From: Priapulus caudatus
Lineage: Eukaryota > Priapulida > Priapulimorpha > Priapulimorphida > Priapulidae
Length of the DNA stretch: 33,577 nucleotides
Reading direction: 5' to 3'
Assembly (NCBI RefSeq): GCF_000485595.1
Contig: NW_014577370.1
Span: 2,501 to 36,077 of the forward strand
Position 1 is the first letter of the stretch. Each line of letters starts with the position of its first letter. Under the pieces are notes generated by a model that was not told the DNA's origin, made no database searches, and saw nothing but the letters and a program-made list of their open reading frames with translations. This document shows, piece after piece, positions 9,769 to 20,494 of the stretch. The position numbers and the translations under genes are program-made.

Positions 9769-10165
9769 AGCGCCCGCACTGAGCGTGTCTATGCGGGGAT
9801 ATGGCAGGGGGTGTATGGGTGAGTAGTAAGAGATGTAGGGGGGAGTGCGTAAGTATACGCGCCCGCATTGAGCGTGTCTATGCGGGGAATAGGTGGCAGG
9901 GGTGTGTGGGGGAATAGTAGGTTTATGGGGGCATAGTAGGTTTATGGGGGCGTAGTAAGAGGTGTATCAGTATGGCGGAGTGCGTAAGTACGCGCCGGCA
10001 TTGAGCGTGGCTTTGGTGGGCTATGAAGGGAATAGGTGACAGGGGGTGTGTGTGGGAGTGCGTAAGTATGCGCGGCGGCATTGAGCGTGGCTATGAGGGG
10101 ATGTGAGGGGAATCGGTGACAGGGGGTGTATGGGGGAGTGTGTAAGCACGTGCGGGCACTGAGCG
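9769..10165 (+). repeat. 96-bp tandem array, right part (diverged)
   Basis: Continues the array interrupted by the transposon, with units containing gcactgagcgtgtctatgcg and 'gggggtgtatggg'. Further donor-like sites lie at 9849, 9984 and 10062 (GTAAGT) and 10142 (GTAAGC). Units here are more variable in length and sequence than in the left part. Confidence 0.8.
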
Positions 10166-10625
10166 TGGCTATGCGGGGATATGAGGGGAAGAGGTGGCGG
10201 GTGAGGGGAGTAGGGTGAGGTAGGATGTAGGGGAAAATGGCCGAAATGGGTTGTAGGTAGAACATGATGGGGTGGGGTGAATGGAGAAAAGGGTGAGGTG
10301 GGGGTATAGGGGTAAAAAGGTGGCGCGAGGTCTAGATGGAATAGGTTCACCGTTGGGGTTGGGGGGGGGATGAGTTGAGGTGTAGGGATAATAACGTTGG
10401 GCGAGGTGTGTCCGGATATGATATACCCTAGTTGTGTGTGGGTTGGAGGGTAAAGTGAGGGTTGATTGCATGGTTGGGTGGGACGTTACAGGTAGGGGAG
10501 TGGGGTGCGGTGGGTGTGTGATCGGTTCTGGTGTGGAGGCAATGGTGTGTGGGCTGGGATGAGATAGGGTGAGGATTGTGGAGTCGGGTGAAGACGAAGC
10601 TGAATGGGAATGGCGTGTAGTGTAG
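10166..10625 (+). repeat. G-rich, C-poor tract in tweety intron
   Basis: Strand-asymmetric sequence rich in gggtga, ggtgtag, gtgggg and ggggggg words, with no exact repeat unit. The asymmetry produces spurious proline-rich open frames on the minus strand. Its many G runs could form G-quadruplexes. Confidence 0.6.
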
Positions 10626-10744
10626 TGGAGTCATTATTAATCTCTCTGTCATAAAAAAAATATTTATCTCTGCTCTAGCTGTGTTTACAGTGGGGTGACG
10701 TTACCGCTGGCTATCCCGCAACACGGTCTCCCTTTGCGTTACAG

Positions 10745-10817
10745 GTTTGCTGCACTTGCTGTCTTCACCCTGCTCATCTGCTGGGGCCAGGCAGGCCTGT
10801 ACATGGCAGGATCTGTC
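10745..10817 (+). CDS. ttyh: Tweety homolog, TM4 exon
   Basis: Encodes FAALAVFTLLICWGQAGLYM-AGSV. This aligns with TTYH TM4, where an aromatic/Gly/Ala start leads to a conserved Trp (L-S-W-A in vertebrates, I-C-W-G here). The acceptor is gcgttacag; the first base completes the Ser codon from exon 7781-7888. The donor is GTC|GTAAGT, so the exon ends in phase 0. The family pattern then expects a small-residue/D-F-C motif opening the second extracellular loop. No such exon was recognised between here and 13688. Confidence 0.85.
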
Positions 10818-11390
10818 GTAAGTATATACTGAATCTAGTTGCCAGAGAAGATCGGAGTGTGAGCGCTCGTGCGTGCATTGTGACAGAGAGCAGGCCTGCA
10901 CTAGCTCCGTAGGGCGCGCAGTACGTCCGGACGGATTTATTGCTAAACAAAAATCGCGAACGGCGAGGTGATGGCGACGCATCCAATTCATATGAAAAAC
11001 CGACGAGCGAAAAGAAGCAGACCTCTCTAATTTAGTCTTCCGTCTCCTGTTTAATGTTCGCCTGCGCAACTCGCTCCGCCGCAGCCCTCTCTTGTTTTGT
11101 CTTCGTTGCCCCGGCAACGCTAAGCACAGGGGCTTTGGGGACGGATGCGGAGTGTCCGTTTTACGATCGGAAATGCGAACGCGCGAGGCTGAAATCCTTT
11201 TACGAACGCGTTGCCACGTGTATTTCGTCGGCTTTCGATTAGGGTGCCATATACAGTTTACCGGCGATGGGCTTTCCGTTAGAGCCGCGAGTAAACGCGC
11301 ATCCGTGAGAGATCGCATGCGAGGGTCCACACGTCATGCATGGTCTGCTTGCCACGCCATTTACTCAGTCCCCCAAGAGACACTCGACAA
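10818..11390 (+). other. Tweety intron, no exon recognised
   Basis: Ordinary mixed-composition sequence. A plus-strand frame near 11100-11242 (ALGTDAECPFYDRKC) was examined as a missing loop exon, but it lacks the expected cysteine and aromatic pattern. Confidence 0.4.
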
Positions 11391-11392
11391 AT

Positions 11393-11445
11393 AGAGAGAG
11401 CGGGGAAGAGAGGGGGAAAGAGGAGAGAGAGAGAAGAGAGAGAGA

Positions 11446-11511
<66 letters not shown>

Positions 11512-11668
11512 TGGAGATAGGAGAGAGAGAAGGGGAGAGAGAGGGAGAGAAAAAGAGGGAGAGAGGAGAGAGAGGGAGAGAAAAAGAGGGAGAGAGGAGA
11601 GAGAGGGAGCGAGAGGAGAGGAAGAGAGAGAGAGAGAGAGAAGAGAGAAGAGAGAGAGAGAGAGATGA
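11393..11668 (+). repeat. (GA)n microsatellite
   Basis: About 270 bases of GA/GGA/GAA repeats with the longest pure run near 11460-11508. This polypurine tract yields long Arg/Glu or Ser/Leu open frames on both strands that are not genes. Confidence 0.95.
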
Positions 11669-12599
11669 GAGTGATAGTGAGATTTAGAGGCGAGATTTCT
11701 AGCGCTGAGGAGAGCGCAGAAGCCGGAAAGAGAGATGGGAGAGATCGCATACCACAAGAGAGAAGATGAGAGAAGAGTAGAGAGGCGCAACAAGAGTATT
11801 TCGCGGATCATATTAATCCGCCACGGCTCATGCGAACCCTGATTGCCGCGCGCCGCCGACGCGCGGGCGACTGTGCGCGACGTAATTTGGCAGACTGCCG
11901 TCCGACTCGCAGCATCCCCACGAGTGCCATAAGCCACAGCCATCGAACAGACCTGCCGACAATGCGCGCTTATAGAGAGCGTCCGTGATAAGCTTCATCG
12001 ATGTAACTTCATCGTCCGCCCCGCCCTAGACACACACCACACACCATGCTGTGCCATCTCGTCAACTTGTGCCTTTGTCTTTTGCGCGTCGTCTTGTTCA
12101 CCTCTTCTCCTCGCACTGTGAAGATCGCGCATGGAGATTAAGAAGAAGAAGAAGAAACTGAAACAAAGCTCTTTCTGAAGATTTTTTCTAAAGCCTGAGA
12201 TTGAACGTCCCAGCGGTCGTATCAGAGTCTGTTAGCAGCTTCGTATGATAACAACGGCGCGCGAGGTCTTGCTGCTTTTTTCAGTGGCTGATTCGGCCTG
12301 GCGTGCGTGTTTTTTGTGTACGTGGAATGTACGTGTGTGCGCTGCGTTACGTGCTCGTGGGTGCGGAGTGCGTGCTAATTATCTGTGTTAAGCACGACTG
12401 TCAGCATGTGTGGTCGTTGCGGCGGTGGGTCCCCGAGGGCTGACGGGCCACAGATATTAGGTTTGCCCCCTTTGGCCAGTAGGCTCGATCATCTCCGCAT
12501 GCGTTTCTCTGCCGAGGGCGGTGAGCGCTGTGTGTGATCCACGCCTATTCAGTCGAGCGAACCACAGACAGGCTCGAACGGGAATATGGTGAGTAGAAC

Positions 12600-12960
12600 G
12601 TATAAGATAGTGAGGCTCAAGTAGCAGCAGCCTACGACTTCATATGACTCCATATGTCTCACCGTTCCATGTGACACTTCCTCTCGCACAGACATGTGAA
12701 GCTCGCCTCTCTTGTGCGACAGCATCGTGACACTGCCCGCTTCGTCTGCAACACTCGCTGGTGATGAACTTTCCTGACACCATTCACCGGGGTGACACTC
12801 TCTTGACACGCCCTGTATTCAACAAGCACTGGTGCTGACACTCGCGTGAACACTCTCACCAACTGACAATCTCGTGAGACACACGTTTACAGCTCCCTTC
12901 GTAACACACCCGTGACAGACACTCTTCGGTAATACGCTCTCATGACAATCTCCCTAGACA
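12600..12960 (+). repeat. Loose CGTGACACTC repeat
   Basis: Words such as tgacact, gtgacac and acactctc recur every 20-35 bases (near 12672, 12729, 12774, 12802, 12838, 12912). The unit is too degraded to define exactly. No exon was recognised in 11670-13688 apart from this. Confidence 0.4.
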
Positions 12961-13688
12961 CATGTTTACAACTTGGGCCGCGGGGGTCGCCTTTCGCGGA
13001 GACACAACTGCCGTGCGACATCTCTCGCGTGACTACAGCTCGTGAGTCCGCCTCCCCGTAGCTAGACGCGCCGTCTCGTGTGTTCCCCGAGCCGCGCGCG
13101 CCAGACGTGCTCAGCTGACTCGCAGCTACGTGAAGTCGGCGCACGCGCACAGGCAGAAACCCGTTCGTGCAAGAGCGGACCCGTCCTAGGCGCGACGAAG
13201 ACGATCGCGAATTAAGAGACGCCGCTGGCGATGAATTCCGCGCGCGGGCTCCGAGCCCTTTCTACTGCGATCCGACTGAGTGGTGCTTTCTCTCAACGCA
13301 ATTTCATAAATTATCGTTGTATGTTTTTGTTAGGCTCTTTGCGGATATTCGCCGTGCAGTCGTCTTTTGAATTCATTTCCGTTGGTAAAAAAAGCGCAAA
13401 TTAAATAAATAATGCATGAGAATCAATAATAATAAAGACCTCGGCGAGAAGAACAGGGCCGCCGCCGTTTGTGTGCGTGCGTGCGGTCTGTCGCGTGGCG
13501 TGGCTGCGCGCAACGCGTGCGCGTGCGTGTGTGTGTTGCGTGTGCGTGTGCGTAGTGTGTGCGCAGCGGTGATGCGTGGCATGCGTGCGCAGGTGTGCGT
13601 GTGTTCCGTGACTGTCCGTGCGTGACAGCGCTACGCTCGCGCCCCCGCTCCGCGTCGTACTCACCGCGCCACCGTTCGCTTGTTTCAG

Positions 13689-13850
13689 CTGGAGCCGGCA
13701 TCGTGGCGAGCCTTCGGCGGGCACCTTCAACGCCACGGCGCGGGCGTGCACGGCCTTGCGTGTGCTGCGGAACTTGCCACCGCGGTGCAACAGCAGACCG
13801 ATCATGAAGCACCTCGCCGTCTCAGCACGTCCCCCATGTGACCTTTCCCC
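13689..13850 (+). CDS. Candidate tweety exon, end of second extracellular loop
   Basis: A strong acceptor (ttgcttgtttcag) opens a frame reading WSRHRGEPSAG, then TFNATARACTALRVL, C, and a second cysteine 17 residues later. TTYH proteins have, just before TM5, an N-linked site, a Leu-rich helix and two cysteines about 15 residues apart. The candidate shows an NAT sequon, the helix and two similarly spaced cysteines. With a donor at 13850 (CC|GTGCGA) the phase fits the next exon, which starts with one leftover base. Against it: the donor is weak, the start needs an upstream exon ending with two bases, and residue identity is low. Confidence 0.38.
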
Positions 13851-13982
13851 GTGCGAGCACCCCATCAACAGCGCCACTGTCCCGCCCTCAGGCTGCGGCG
13901 CCACTATGCGGCCGCTCGCCAGCATCTGATCGCCTACTGTACGCGGGCGAACTGTGCCGCGTCGTGCACGTGTTGTGCGGGG

Positions 13983-14430
13983 CCGTGACGTCGCGCGTGC
14001 ATCGTGCGGTGACGTCACCTGTGTGTCATGGCGGAGGGTGATGTCACGTGCGTTTCGTGTGGTGACGTTGCGCGTGCATCGTGCGGTGACGTCACCTGTG
14101 TGTCATGGCGGGCGGTGATGTCACGTGCGTTTCATGCAGTGATGTCACGTGCGCGTCGTGCGGTGACGTCACCTGTGTGTCATGGCGGGCGGTGATGTCA
14201 CGTGCGTTTCATGCAGTGATGTCGCGTGTGCGTCGTGCGGTGACGTCACCTGTGTGTCATAGCGGGCGGTGATGTCACGTGTGCGTCGTGCGGTGATGTC
14301 ACCTGTGTGTCATGGCGGGCGGTGATGTCACGTGCGCGTCGTGCGGTGATGTCACCTGTGTGTCATGGCGGGCGGTGATGTCACGTGCATGTCGTGCGGT
14401 GACGTCACCCGTGTGTCATGCCGGGCCGTG
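13983..14430 (+). repeat. CRE-like minisatellite, TGAYGTCAC units
   Basis: About 17 sites of TGACGTCACCTG or TGATGTCACGTGC spaced 22-29 bases apart. They mostly alternate in a higher-order unit with gtgtgtcatggcggg. Some sites are perfect TGACGTCA, others TGATGTCA. This is the third array in the window with the same palindromic core. Confidence 0.85.
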
Positions 14431-14684
14431 ACGCCGCGTGTCTTCTACCTCCCCGAACGACTTGCAGATCTGGCTGTAGCTGACGATTTCCACGACTTCA
14501 AATAAAATCTCTACCGTTTAACGATCATCTGATACATCGCCGTGCAAATCTCTGCAGTTAACCGGGGCTATACCCCCCCCCACCCCACCTCACCTCATCC
14601 CACCTGGAAGCATCCACGGGGCAGCCGCGCGGTTGTCGTGACTACCCGACGAACCCGCTAACAGTGGATGCTCTTGTGTTGCAG

Positions 14685-14786
14685 AGTCGGCGTCGCGTTC
14701 ATGCTGGTGGCGGCGGCCGCCGCCGGCCTCATCTTCACCGTCATGATATGCATCGTGTCGAAGGCCTGGCTCAACGTTCACAAGCA
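14685..14786 (+). CDS. ttyh: Tweety homolog, TM5 exon
   Basis: Encodes VGVAFMLVAAAAAGLIFTVM, then ICIVSKAWLNVHK: a single strongly hydrophobic segment followed by a basic cytoplasmic step with the family's K/R-x-W pattern (vertebrate forms have RAW). The acceptor is ctcttgtgttgcag and the donor CA|GTAAGT. One leading base completes a codon from the preceding exon, which is incompatible with a direct join to exon 10745-10817 (phase 0). At least one intervening exon is therefore required. Confidence 0.85.
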
Positions 14787-14896
14787 GTAAGTAGGACCGC
14801 AACGCCTCTTGGCTGCGACCCCGATCCCCGCACCGTCGCCGCTCCCCCCCCCCGCGCGCACGCGAGATGTCGCCCCCCCCGTCTGCCACCGTCCGC

Positions 14897-14986
14897 GTTG
14901 ACAACGGTCGTGTTGACAACGTTCGTGTTGACAACGTTCTTGTTGACAACGTTCGTGTTGACAACGTTCGTGTTGACAACGTGACG
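14897..14986 (+). repeat. 15-bp tandem repeat (GTTGACAACGTTCGT)
   Basis: Six units exactly 15 bases apart, starting at 14897, 14912, 14927, 14942, 14957 and 14972, with one or two substitutions each. Located just inside the intron after the TM5 exon. Confidence 0.9.
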
Positions 14987-15011
14987 ATCGACAAAAACCA
15001 TGAGTTGACGA

Positions 15012-15328
15012 AGTACACAATCTATTATCCGAAATTCTGAAAACCGAAAAGCTCCGAAACCCGAAGGTTTTTTCGTGGAGGTCGTCTGCACACTGAAGCT
15101 CGCGTTTGGCTGCACAAGGTTCACTGCAGAAATATTAATGTGTTTGGCATTACTCATACATATTGTACTGTACCGGTACAGCACTTGGCCTCTTGAAAAC
15201 TTGGGTTTTAGTACTGGCTAGTTGGAGGATATACGGTATGTATATCTGTATTGTACTACCATTCCGAAATCCGAAAATTTCCGAATTCTGAAACGTCTGC
15301 AAGGGTTTCAGATAATAGATTGTGTACT
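15012..15328. mobile_element. ~317-bp MITE, pogo/Tigger-like termini
   Basis: Inverted termini AGTACACAATCTATTATC at 15012-15029 and 15311-15328 (18 of 18). They are followed inward by TCCGAAA/TCTGAAA words and internal CCGAAAnnCCGAA repeats. Termini ending in TATTATCCGAAA are typical of Tigger/pogo-derived MITEs, which duplicate TA. A TA lies at 15330-15331 on the right; the left flank has lost or mutated it. There is no coding capacity. Confidence 0.6.
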
Positions 15329-15329
15329 G

Positions 15330-15790
15330 TACTCGAATGTTTTTTGCCGGTCGCGTGCCCGCGTCCGGTACGCGGTGCGATGTGCGCATGCGAGTGTCGA
15401 ATGCAGTGTTGCGCAGTATACTAGCAGCTTCCGCTGTTATTTTTAGACTGCATTGTTGCTTTCGGTGGCAAAAGTTGTCTCGTTTCCTGATTAATTGGCA
15501 CGTGGCTTTTAACGATTAGTAACGAACTAGTGGACTCGTGTGAAAATGAGAATAATGCATAAATACATAACACGCTGACAACTTTTCTAACTCGGTGGTG
15601 GCGCCAGAGAGGGGAGGTAGAACAGGCCTTTGGGCAAAAAATCTCTCGGAACGGTCTATTAAAAAAATCACTCTTCGTCTGTATAGCTGCGCTAGTCGCA
15701 GTAACTTATATTATGAAAGCAATCAGCGGGGTGGAAGGCTGGTTTGTTTTACATCTGTACCTATGATATTAGTACCTATCATGCTATTAG
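15330..15790 (+). other. Tweety intron, nothing recognised
   Basis: Mixed-composition intronic sequence. Short open frames have no domain or paired splice sites. Confidence 0.4.
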
Positions 15791-15794
15791 TAGT

Positions 15795-15920
15795 TATTGA
15801 ATATATCAATAGTTATATATATATATATAAATATATATATCAGTAATATATATCTTCTGATATATATATATATCAGGAGTAGATAATAGGCCTATTATCT
15901 ACTCCGGATATATATACATC
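15795..15920. repeat. AT-rich fold-back with perfect 30-base palindrome
   Basis: The core at 15876-15905 is ggagtagataatagg followed immediately by its exact reverse complement. It is flanked on both sides by (TA)n, giving a longer imperfect hairpin. A related arm (tatatcagaagtagataata) occurs at 16680-16699. Confidence 0.8.
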
Positions 15921-16028
15921 ATTTCCTGCTAAAAACCCTAACGATGAAATTTAAAACCTTTGAGTTTGGATAGCGTTCCGATTTCCCTTAGTTTTAGATA
16001 GCCTTTGCACCCTATTCGCAATGTAAGT

Positions 16029-16068
16029 TTAACCCCCCCCCCCCACACACACACACAGACACACACTC
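16029..16068 (+). repeat. Poly-C and (CA)n tract
   Basis: A run of about twelve C residues followed by cacacacacaca. Confidence 0.85.
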
Positions 16069-16671
16069 CTAATCCCAGTGGTAGGGCAATCTCTGGCGCC
16101 ACCCCTACTATAGCTAAACTCGTACAGTTGTTGCTGAAAGAGTACAAACTAACTGCCCAAATCAATATAGCCTGTGTTCGTGTGTTTTTCATCGTGGTAT
16201 TTCATGCATATTAACCGGTGATGGAATTCTGTTTTGTTGACGTGAGATCGATGGAAGAATCGTATGCGGTGCTGGAGTATACGTGTGCTTGTTTAGCTGT
16301 GATTATCAATCACAGAGTCGCTTCACATGTTTTTCTGTGGGCGTGTGCGGAAGAGAAGACGCGTGCAGGTGGGCAGTGGTGCATGGTGAGTGTGTCTATG
16401 TGTGTGCGCGTGTGGGTGTGTGCGTGACATCATTTGTATTCTTGTTTAATGGTACTCTGTTCCTCGTGTAAAATGTCGTTTTTGGTATTTTTCCATCCAG
16501 TTCTCGATGTGGTGATGAAGAGGAGAAGCAGAGGTTGGTTTTCCTGTGTGATAATCTTTTTTTTATAGAATAGCTTATTGTGTTTTTGTGCGCGTGAGTG
16601 CGTGCGTGCCTGTGCGTGTGCTTGCACGCGTGTGCTGTTAGATCACATTAAACTAATCTAAATGCACACTG

Positions 16672-16762
16672 ATATCCCTTATATCAGAAGTAGATAATAG
16701 GTTCTCTATAGTTATAGATATAGTATATCCCTATAGTACTTCTGCTGATATCCTCTTACTCC
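16672..16762. repeat. Imperfect inverted repeat related to the 15876 palindrome
   Basis: The left arm 'gatatcccttatatcagaag' continues with tagataatagg. The right arm 'ccctatagtacttctgctga' continues with tatcc. It shares the TATCAGnAGTAGATAATAGG arm with 15872-15890, so the two look like relics of one palindromic family. Confidence 0.5.
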
Positions 16763-16782
16763 CGCCACAGCCCTACATTCTG

Positions 16783-16785
16783 TCT

Positions 16786-16861
<76 letters not shown>

Positions 16862-16872
16862 GCGCGCGCGCT
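16783..16872 (+). repeat. (CT)n microsatellite ending in (CG)n
   Basis: TCTCTC run with single G and T interruptions, ending in cgcgcgcgcg. Confidence 0.9.
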
Positions 16873-17935
16873 GTCACTCAACCTAACTCTCGCTGTCTAT
16901 CAAATATCTAATATGAAATAACTAATATCTAATATTATCAATATGGAAACAGGTGGTGCTGGCAGAACAAGCATAATTAAAGTATTGTACGTTAATGGGA
17001 AGCACATTTCATAATAATAAAGTGCTAAATGACAAAGCAATGGAGAGAGAGAGAGCGATCAATTTTATGAAGGGAAATTGCGAGGAAGGAATTTTCAGTC
17101 TTCTCGTTAACCACTGGATTTATGTATATCGATGGAGTCCCAAAAAATTGAAGAAATATTACAATGATTTATTGCACAGCTGCTTTTACTGCGGATGTGG
17201 GCATCATGTTCGTTTCGTAAAAAGAAGAAACCACGCAAAATTCGAGTAGGGTCAAAATTTAAATTTAAAATTACCTTTTAATATAAAGAGGGTGCACGTG
17301 GGCCTCCTTGTCTTTGTAACATGACCGGCAGAATACTGTAGATGGTGAAGGTCGCACCAGTGTTGAACATGAAAGCTCATAGTTTCGCCGTTATTTTTCA
17401 AGATCAAAAGTCGGTTGAAATAGACAGCATTACGCTGAATAAGATTCTTCGTTTTCCCCCACCCCTGTATGCACACGTCATCGTTATGCAGCCGTGCTTT
17501 GGAGCTTTAGAGTGCCCAGTAGTAATCTTGCCCTCGGTATAGCTGGCATTAATGGGAGGGTCATGCTGCTTTGTGCTCTGTATAGCTTGGTCATTACTGG
17601 CTGGTGGGCTGACAGTCCTGATCACACGCACACGTCTGCATATCTGCATGTCTGCACATCTTTGCGCTGTTGTAATTCAACCGTGACACAGGCTGATTGA
17701 GGATCAGAGGACCATTAATAGGGGGGGGCTTAATTTGGCTCGATGCTTCGCTGGCCAGCAGTCTACGTTTCTGCTCGACGGTGAATCTGATACGATTGCA
17801 ACTCGCGAATCATACGTGAGCGTTGAAATCTGCTGCAAAATTATCCTCGTGTTTCGTTCTCCGACTTTACTCATATTTCCCCCTTGGAAAAAAACCCGTA
17901 GAGGCGAGAGCCAGAGCGTGTATAACAGTTAGTAC
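16873..17935 (+). other. Tweety intron, no gene seen
   Basis: Contains a plus-strand frame at 16995-17249 (84 codons, Lys/Cys/His rich, ending in an Arg/Lys-rich stretch) with no recognised domain. Probably intronic or repeat-derived. Confidence 0.35.
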
Positions 17936-18180
17936 CCAATGCAGAGATGCCAACCACTACGATTTATCCGTATTTTATACGAATTTCTATCCTTTTGCAC
18001 CACTACGACCAGTTTGTATCAAACTACGAATTTCACTGTGATCGGAAAAAAAGAAGTCATTTTTTGTCGATTTATTGCCATTTTTGACCCTCAGAATGCA
18101 GGAAATTGCATCTCAGAATCAAAAAATTTTTCGGGGGGGGGCATGCCCGACCCCCTAGCAAACTCGTGTCACTACATGAC
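17935..18180. repeat. Probable interspersed repeat (GGGGGGCATGCCCGACCCCC)
   Basis: Text such as 'tgcaggaaattgcatctcag' followed by a 'gggggggcatgcccgacccc' core is a form I recall from dispersed repeats in many aquatic invertebrate genomes. No termini could be defined here and no intact frame is present. The identification is from memory and weak. Confidence 0.3.
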
Positions 18181-18589
18181 CCTCGAACTACTAATTTGAT
18201 GGCCAGAAACTACAGATTGCTTCAAATATGTGTTGGCATCTCTGCCAATGCGCGATGCTATGCCAGCCTCCCCCCCTCGCAGTGTGTTCCCGCCGTCCAG
18301 TAATCGCCGCCGTAGACCCCGGGGAAATGATTTCGCAAATTGTCGGTCACACGCGAAAAACGCGGTTACTTTACGTAATGACAAAATTATCAACTGGTGA
18401 TTGTGCGGCCGGCGGTTGGTGTCGTTGCTCGGCGAACGAAGTAATTGGCGTGTGAAGCCAGTTAAAGCTAGAGACCGGCTTGTGAAATTTCGTGCTTGCC
18501 CGTGCGTGCGTGCGCACGTGTGGGAGCGCGAGCGTACTGGTGCGTGTGCGTGCCTATTGTTTCGCGTCTCTGTACGCGTCTCTCGCTCT

Positions 18590-18890
<301 letters not shown>

Positions 18891-20386
18891 ACTGCTATCA
18901 CTCTACCCCTCTCTCGCCCACTACGGCTTCCTGTCTACTACTCACTGCACGGACAATCAATCGCCTAACTCTGCTCTGCATGGTATCATCGACGTTGCCG
19001 CGCCATCCTCGCACCGTCCACGTAGCATTTCCACGCCTCTCTTTCGCGGAGTTTTACACACCGCTGTAATTAGCGATATATAATTAACTTGCGCAAATTG
19101 CGGCTGCCCGCGGCGACGGAAACTTGCGTCAGCGAGCAAGCCCGCGTGCGCGCCTAAAGGCAGTGGCGTTTCGCAACGCTCTCGCTTATATTAGTTAGTT
19201 GCGTGTTATTGCGACCTATAGCTGGTATTAGACTGAACCGTGGCTTAGCTTAGCGCTTGTACTTCCTTTTGATTTGAGAGGTTATTCCTCACGGGGCACC
19301 GCGTGCTGGGGGAAGGCGCATTGCTCTTGTATGGAAGGGAGAAGTATAGCGCAGCAGGGGAAGGGCAGTTAATGCACAGCATGCAGCTATAGCTTTATTT
19401 ATAGTGAGCTTTTGTGATGCACAGTGAATTCTGTATTGTCGTTGTCATAGCTTGTTTCATACAGTGGCCCGCTATATATGCATGCGTGCGTGCCATTGTA
19501 TGTTGGGGCTGGTAATGAAAAAGAAGTAAAGTGCCAAGCTTTTTTTAAACCAGGCGCATATATAAATCATTTGTTCGCCCAATAATAATTCAGCGTCATT
19601 ATTAAAGTCCAGTCCCTTCGGCACTGTAGCTGCGTTTCAGTTCGCTGCATCTGAAAAAAGTTACAATCTCTTTTCCTCGTCAAAAAGTTTAGTTCGATTC
19701 ACATGTGTTTTCCTTCGAGATGAACAGAATTTTAATCAAAGTGGAAATTGTAAATGCCCAGCATCGAAAAGAAATCCTCTACGCTCTCTAAATGTATGTC
19801 TCTAAAACGACATTCGATTTAATCGTGGTATATTAATAACAAGAATATTATAACTGGTTGGTCAAATATACGTGCCCACGTAAAGTTTTGTAGCAAATGG
19901 TAAAAACCGTATGAATATTAACTGGAACCATAAGTGAATGTTAGCGTTGAAGAAAAAAGTGCAGAATATAAATAAATAGCATCTCGGAAATAGGCTTTCG
20001 CCGCCGCGAAAGTGGTCGTAAGCTGTGACTGCTGTGTACACATAGTTATTGCTGACGTAACAGGTTTGCCACGGAGCAGTAATGAAAAACGCAATTTGAA
20101 TTTGTTTGAGTTCGTTCTGAGGCCACAGTGCTTGGCATAAACACGTACTCCTGTGCGTTTTTTCCACCTGCGGTACTTATAATAGACGAGTAAAAAACAG
20201 CTTCTTTGCTGCATTCTGTGTTTGGCAGCAATGTTCAACCGGGAACGTATCTTTGAAAGGTAGTTAACAGTTAAGACTAGGGTCCTAGTTAAGACTGTCC
20301 TGTAGCGCCACCTGTCGTGTGTTATGTCACTCGTGGGAGGGCACTGTGTGTTTGTCTCCTGTCGCATGAGATTTACATGTTTGCAG
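18891..20386 (+). other. Tweety intron, no exon recognised
   Basis: Mixed-composition sequence ending in the acceptor tacatgtttgcag of the next exon. No repeats or domains were recognised. Confidence 0.4.
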
Positions 20387-20494
20387 ACGTGGTTACTATG
20401 CAGTGGATGAGGACGACCCGTTCCTGCCACGGCAGACCGAGGTGGAGAATCGATACGGAAGCTTGGTGGGAGGCTCGAACCCACAGCCTGTGTA
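20387..20494 (+). CDS. ttyh: Tweety homolog, cytoplasmic tail exon with DEDDPF motif
   Basis: Encodes Q-RGYYAVDEDDPFLPRQTEV, then ENRYGSLVGGSNPQPVY. The Y-x-x-(M/V)DEEDPFxP block immediately after TM5 is the most distinctive TTYH signature (vertebrate tails have DEEDPFNP), and this exon is the strongest single support for the family. The acceptor is catgtttgcag. The first base completes Gln with the CA left by 14685-14786. The donor is TA|GTAAGT, leaving two bases that form Tyr with the next exon. Confidence 0.9.

Noticed and set aside
11054-11242. Possible missing tweety loop exon
   Set aside because: Has a usable-looking acceptor near 11127, but the cysteine/aromatic order does not fit the family loop and a stop follows with no donor.
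11336-11943. Arg/Glu and Ser/Leu open frames over the GA tract
   Set aside because: Direct translation of a (GA)n microsatellite; open in several frames on both strands.
13401-14018. 205-codon minus-strand frame
   Set aside because: Complement of the candidate tweety exon and a GC-rich stretch; no domain and no splice logic on the minus strand.
7500-14430. CRISPR-like array interpretation of the regularly spaced CRE-core repeats
   Set aside because: Spacers are themselves repeats rather than unique sequence, and the context is a eukaryotic intron.
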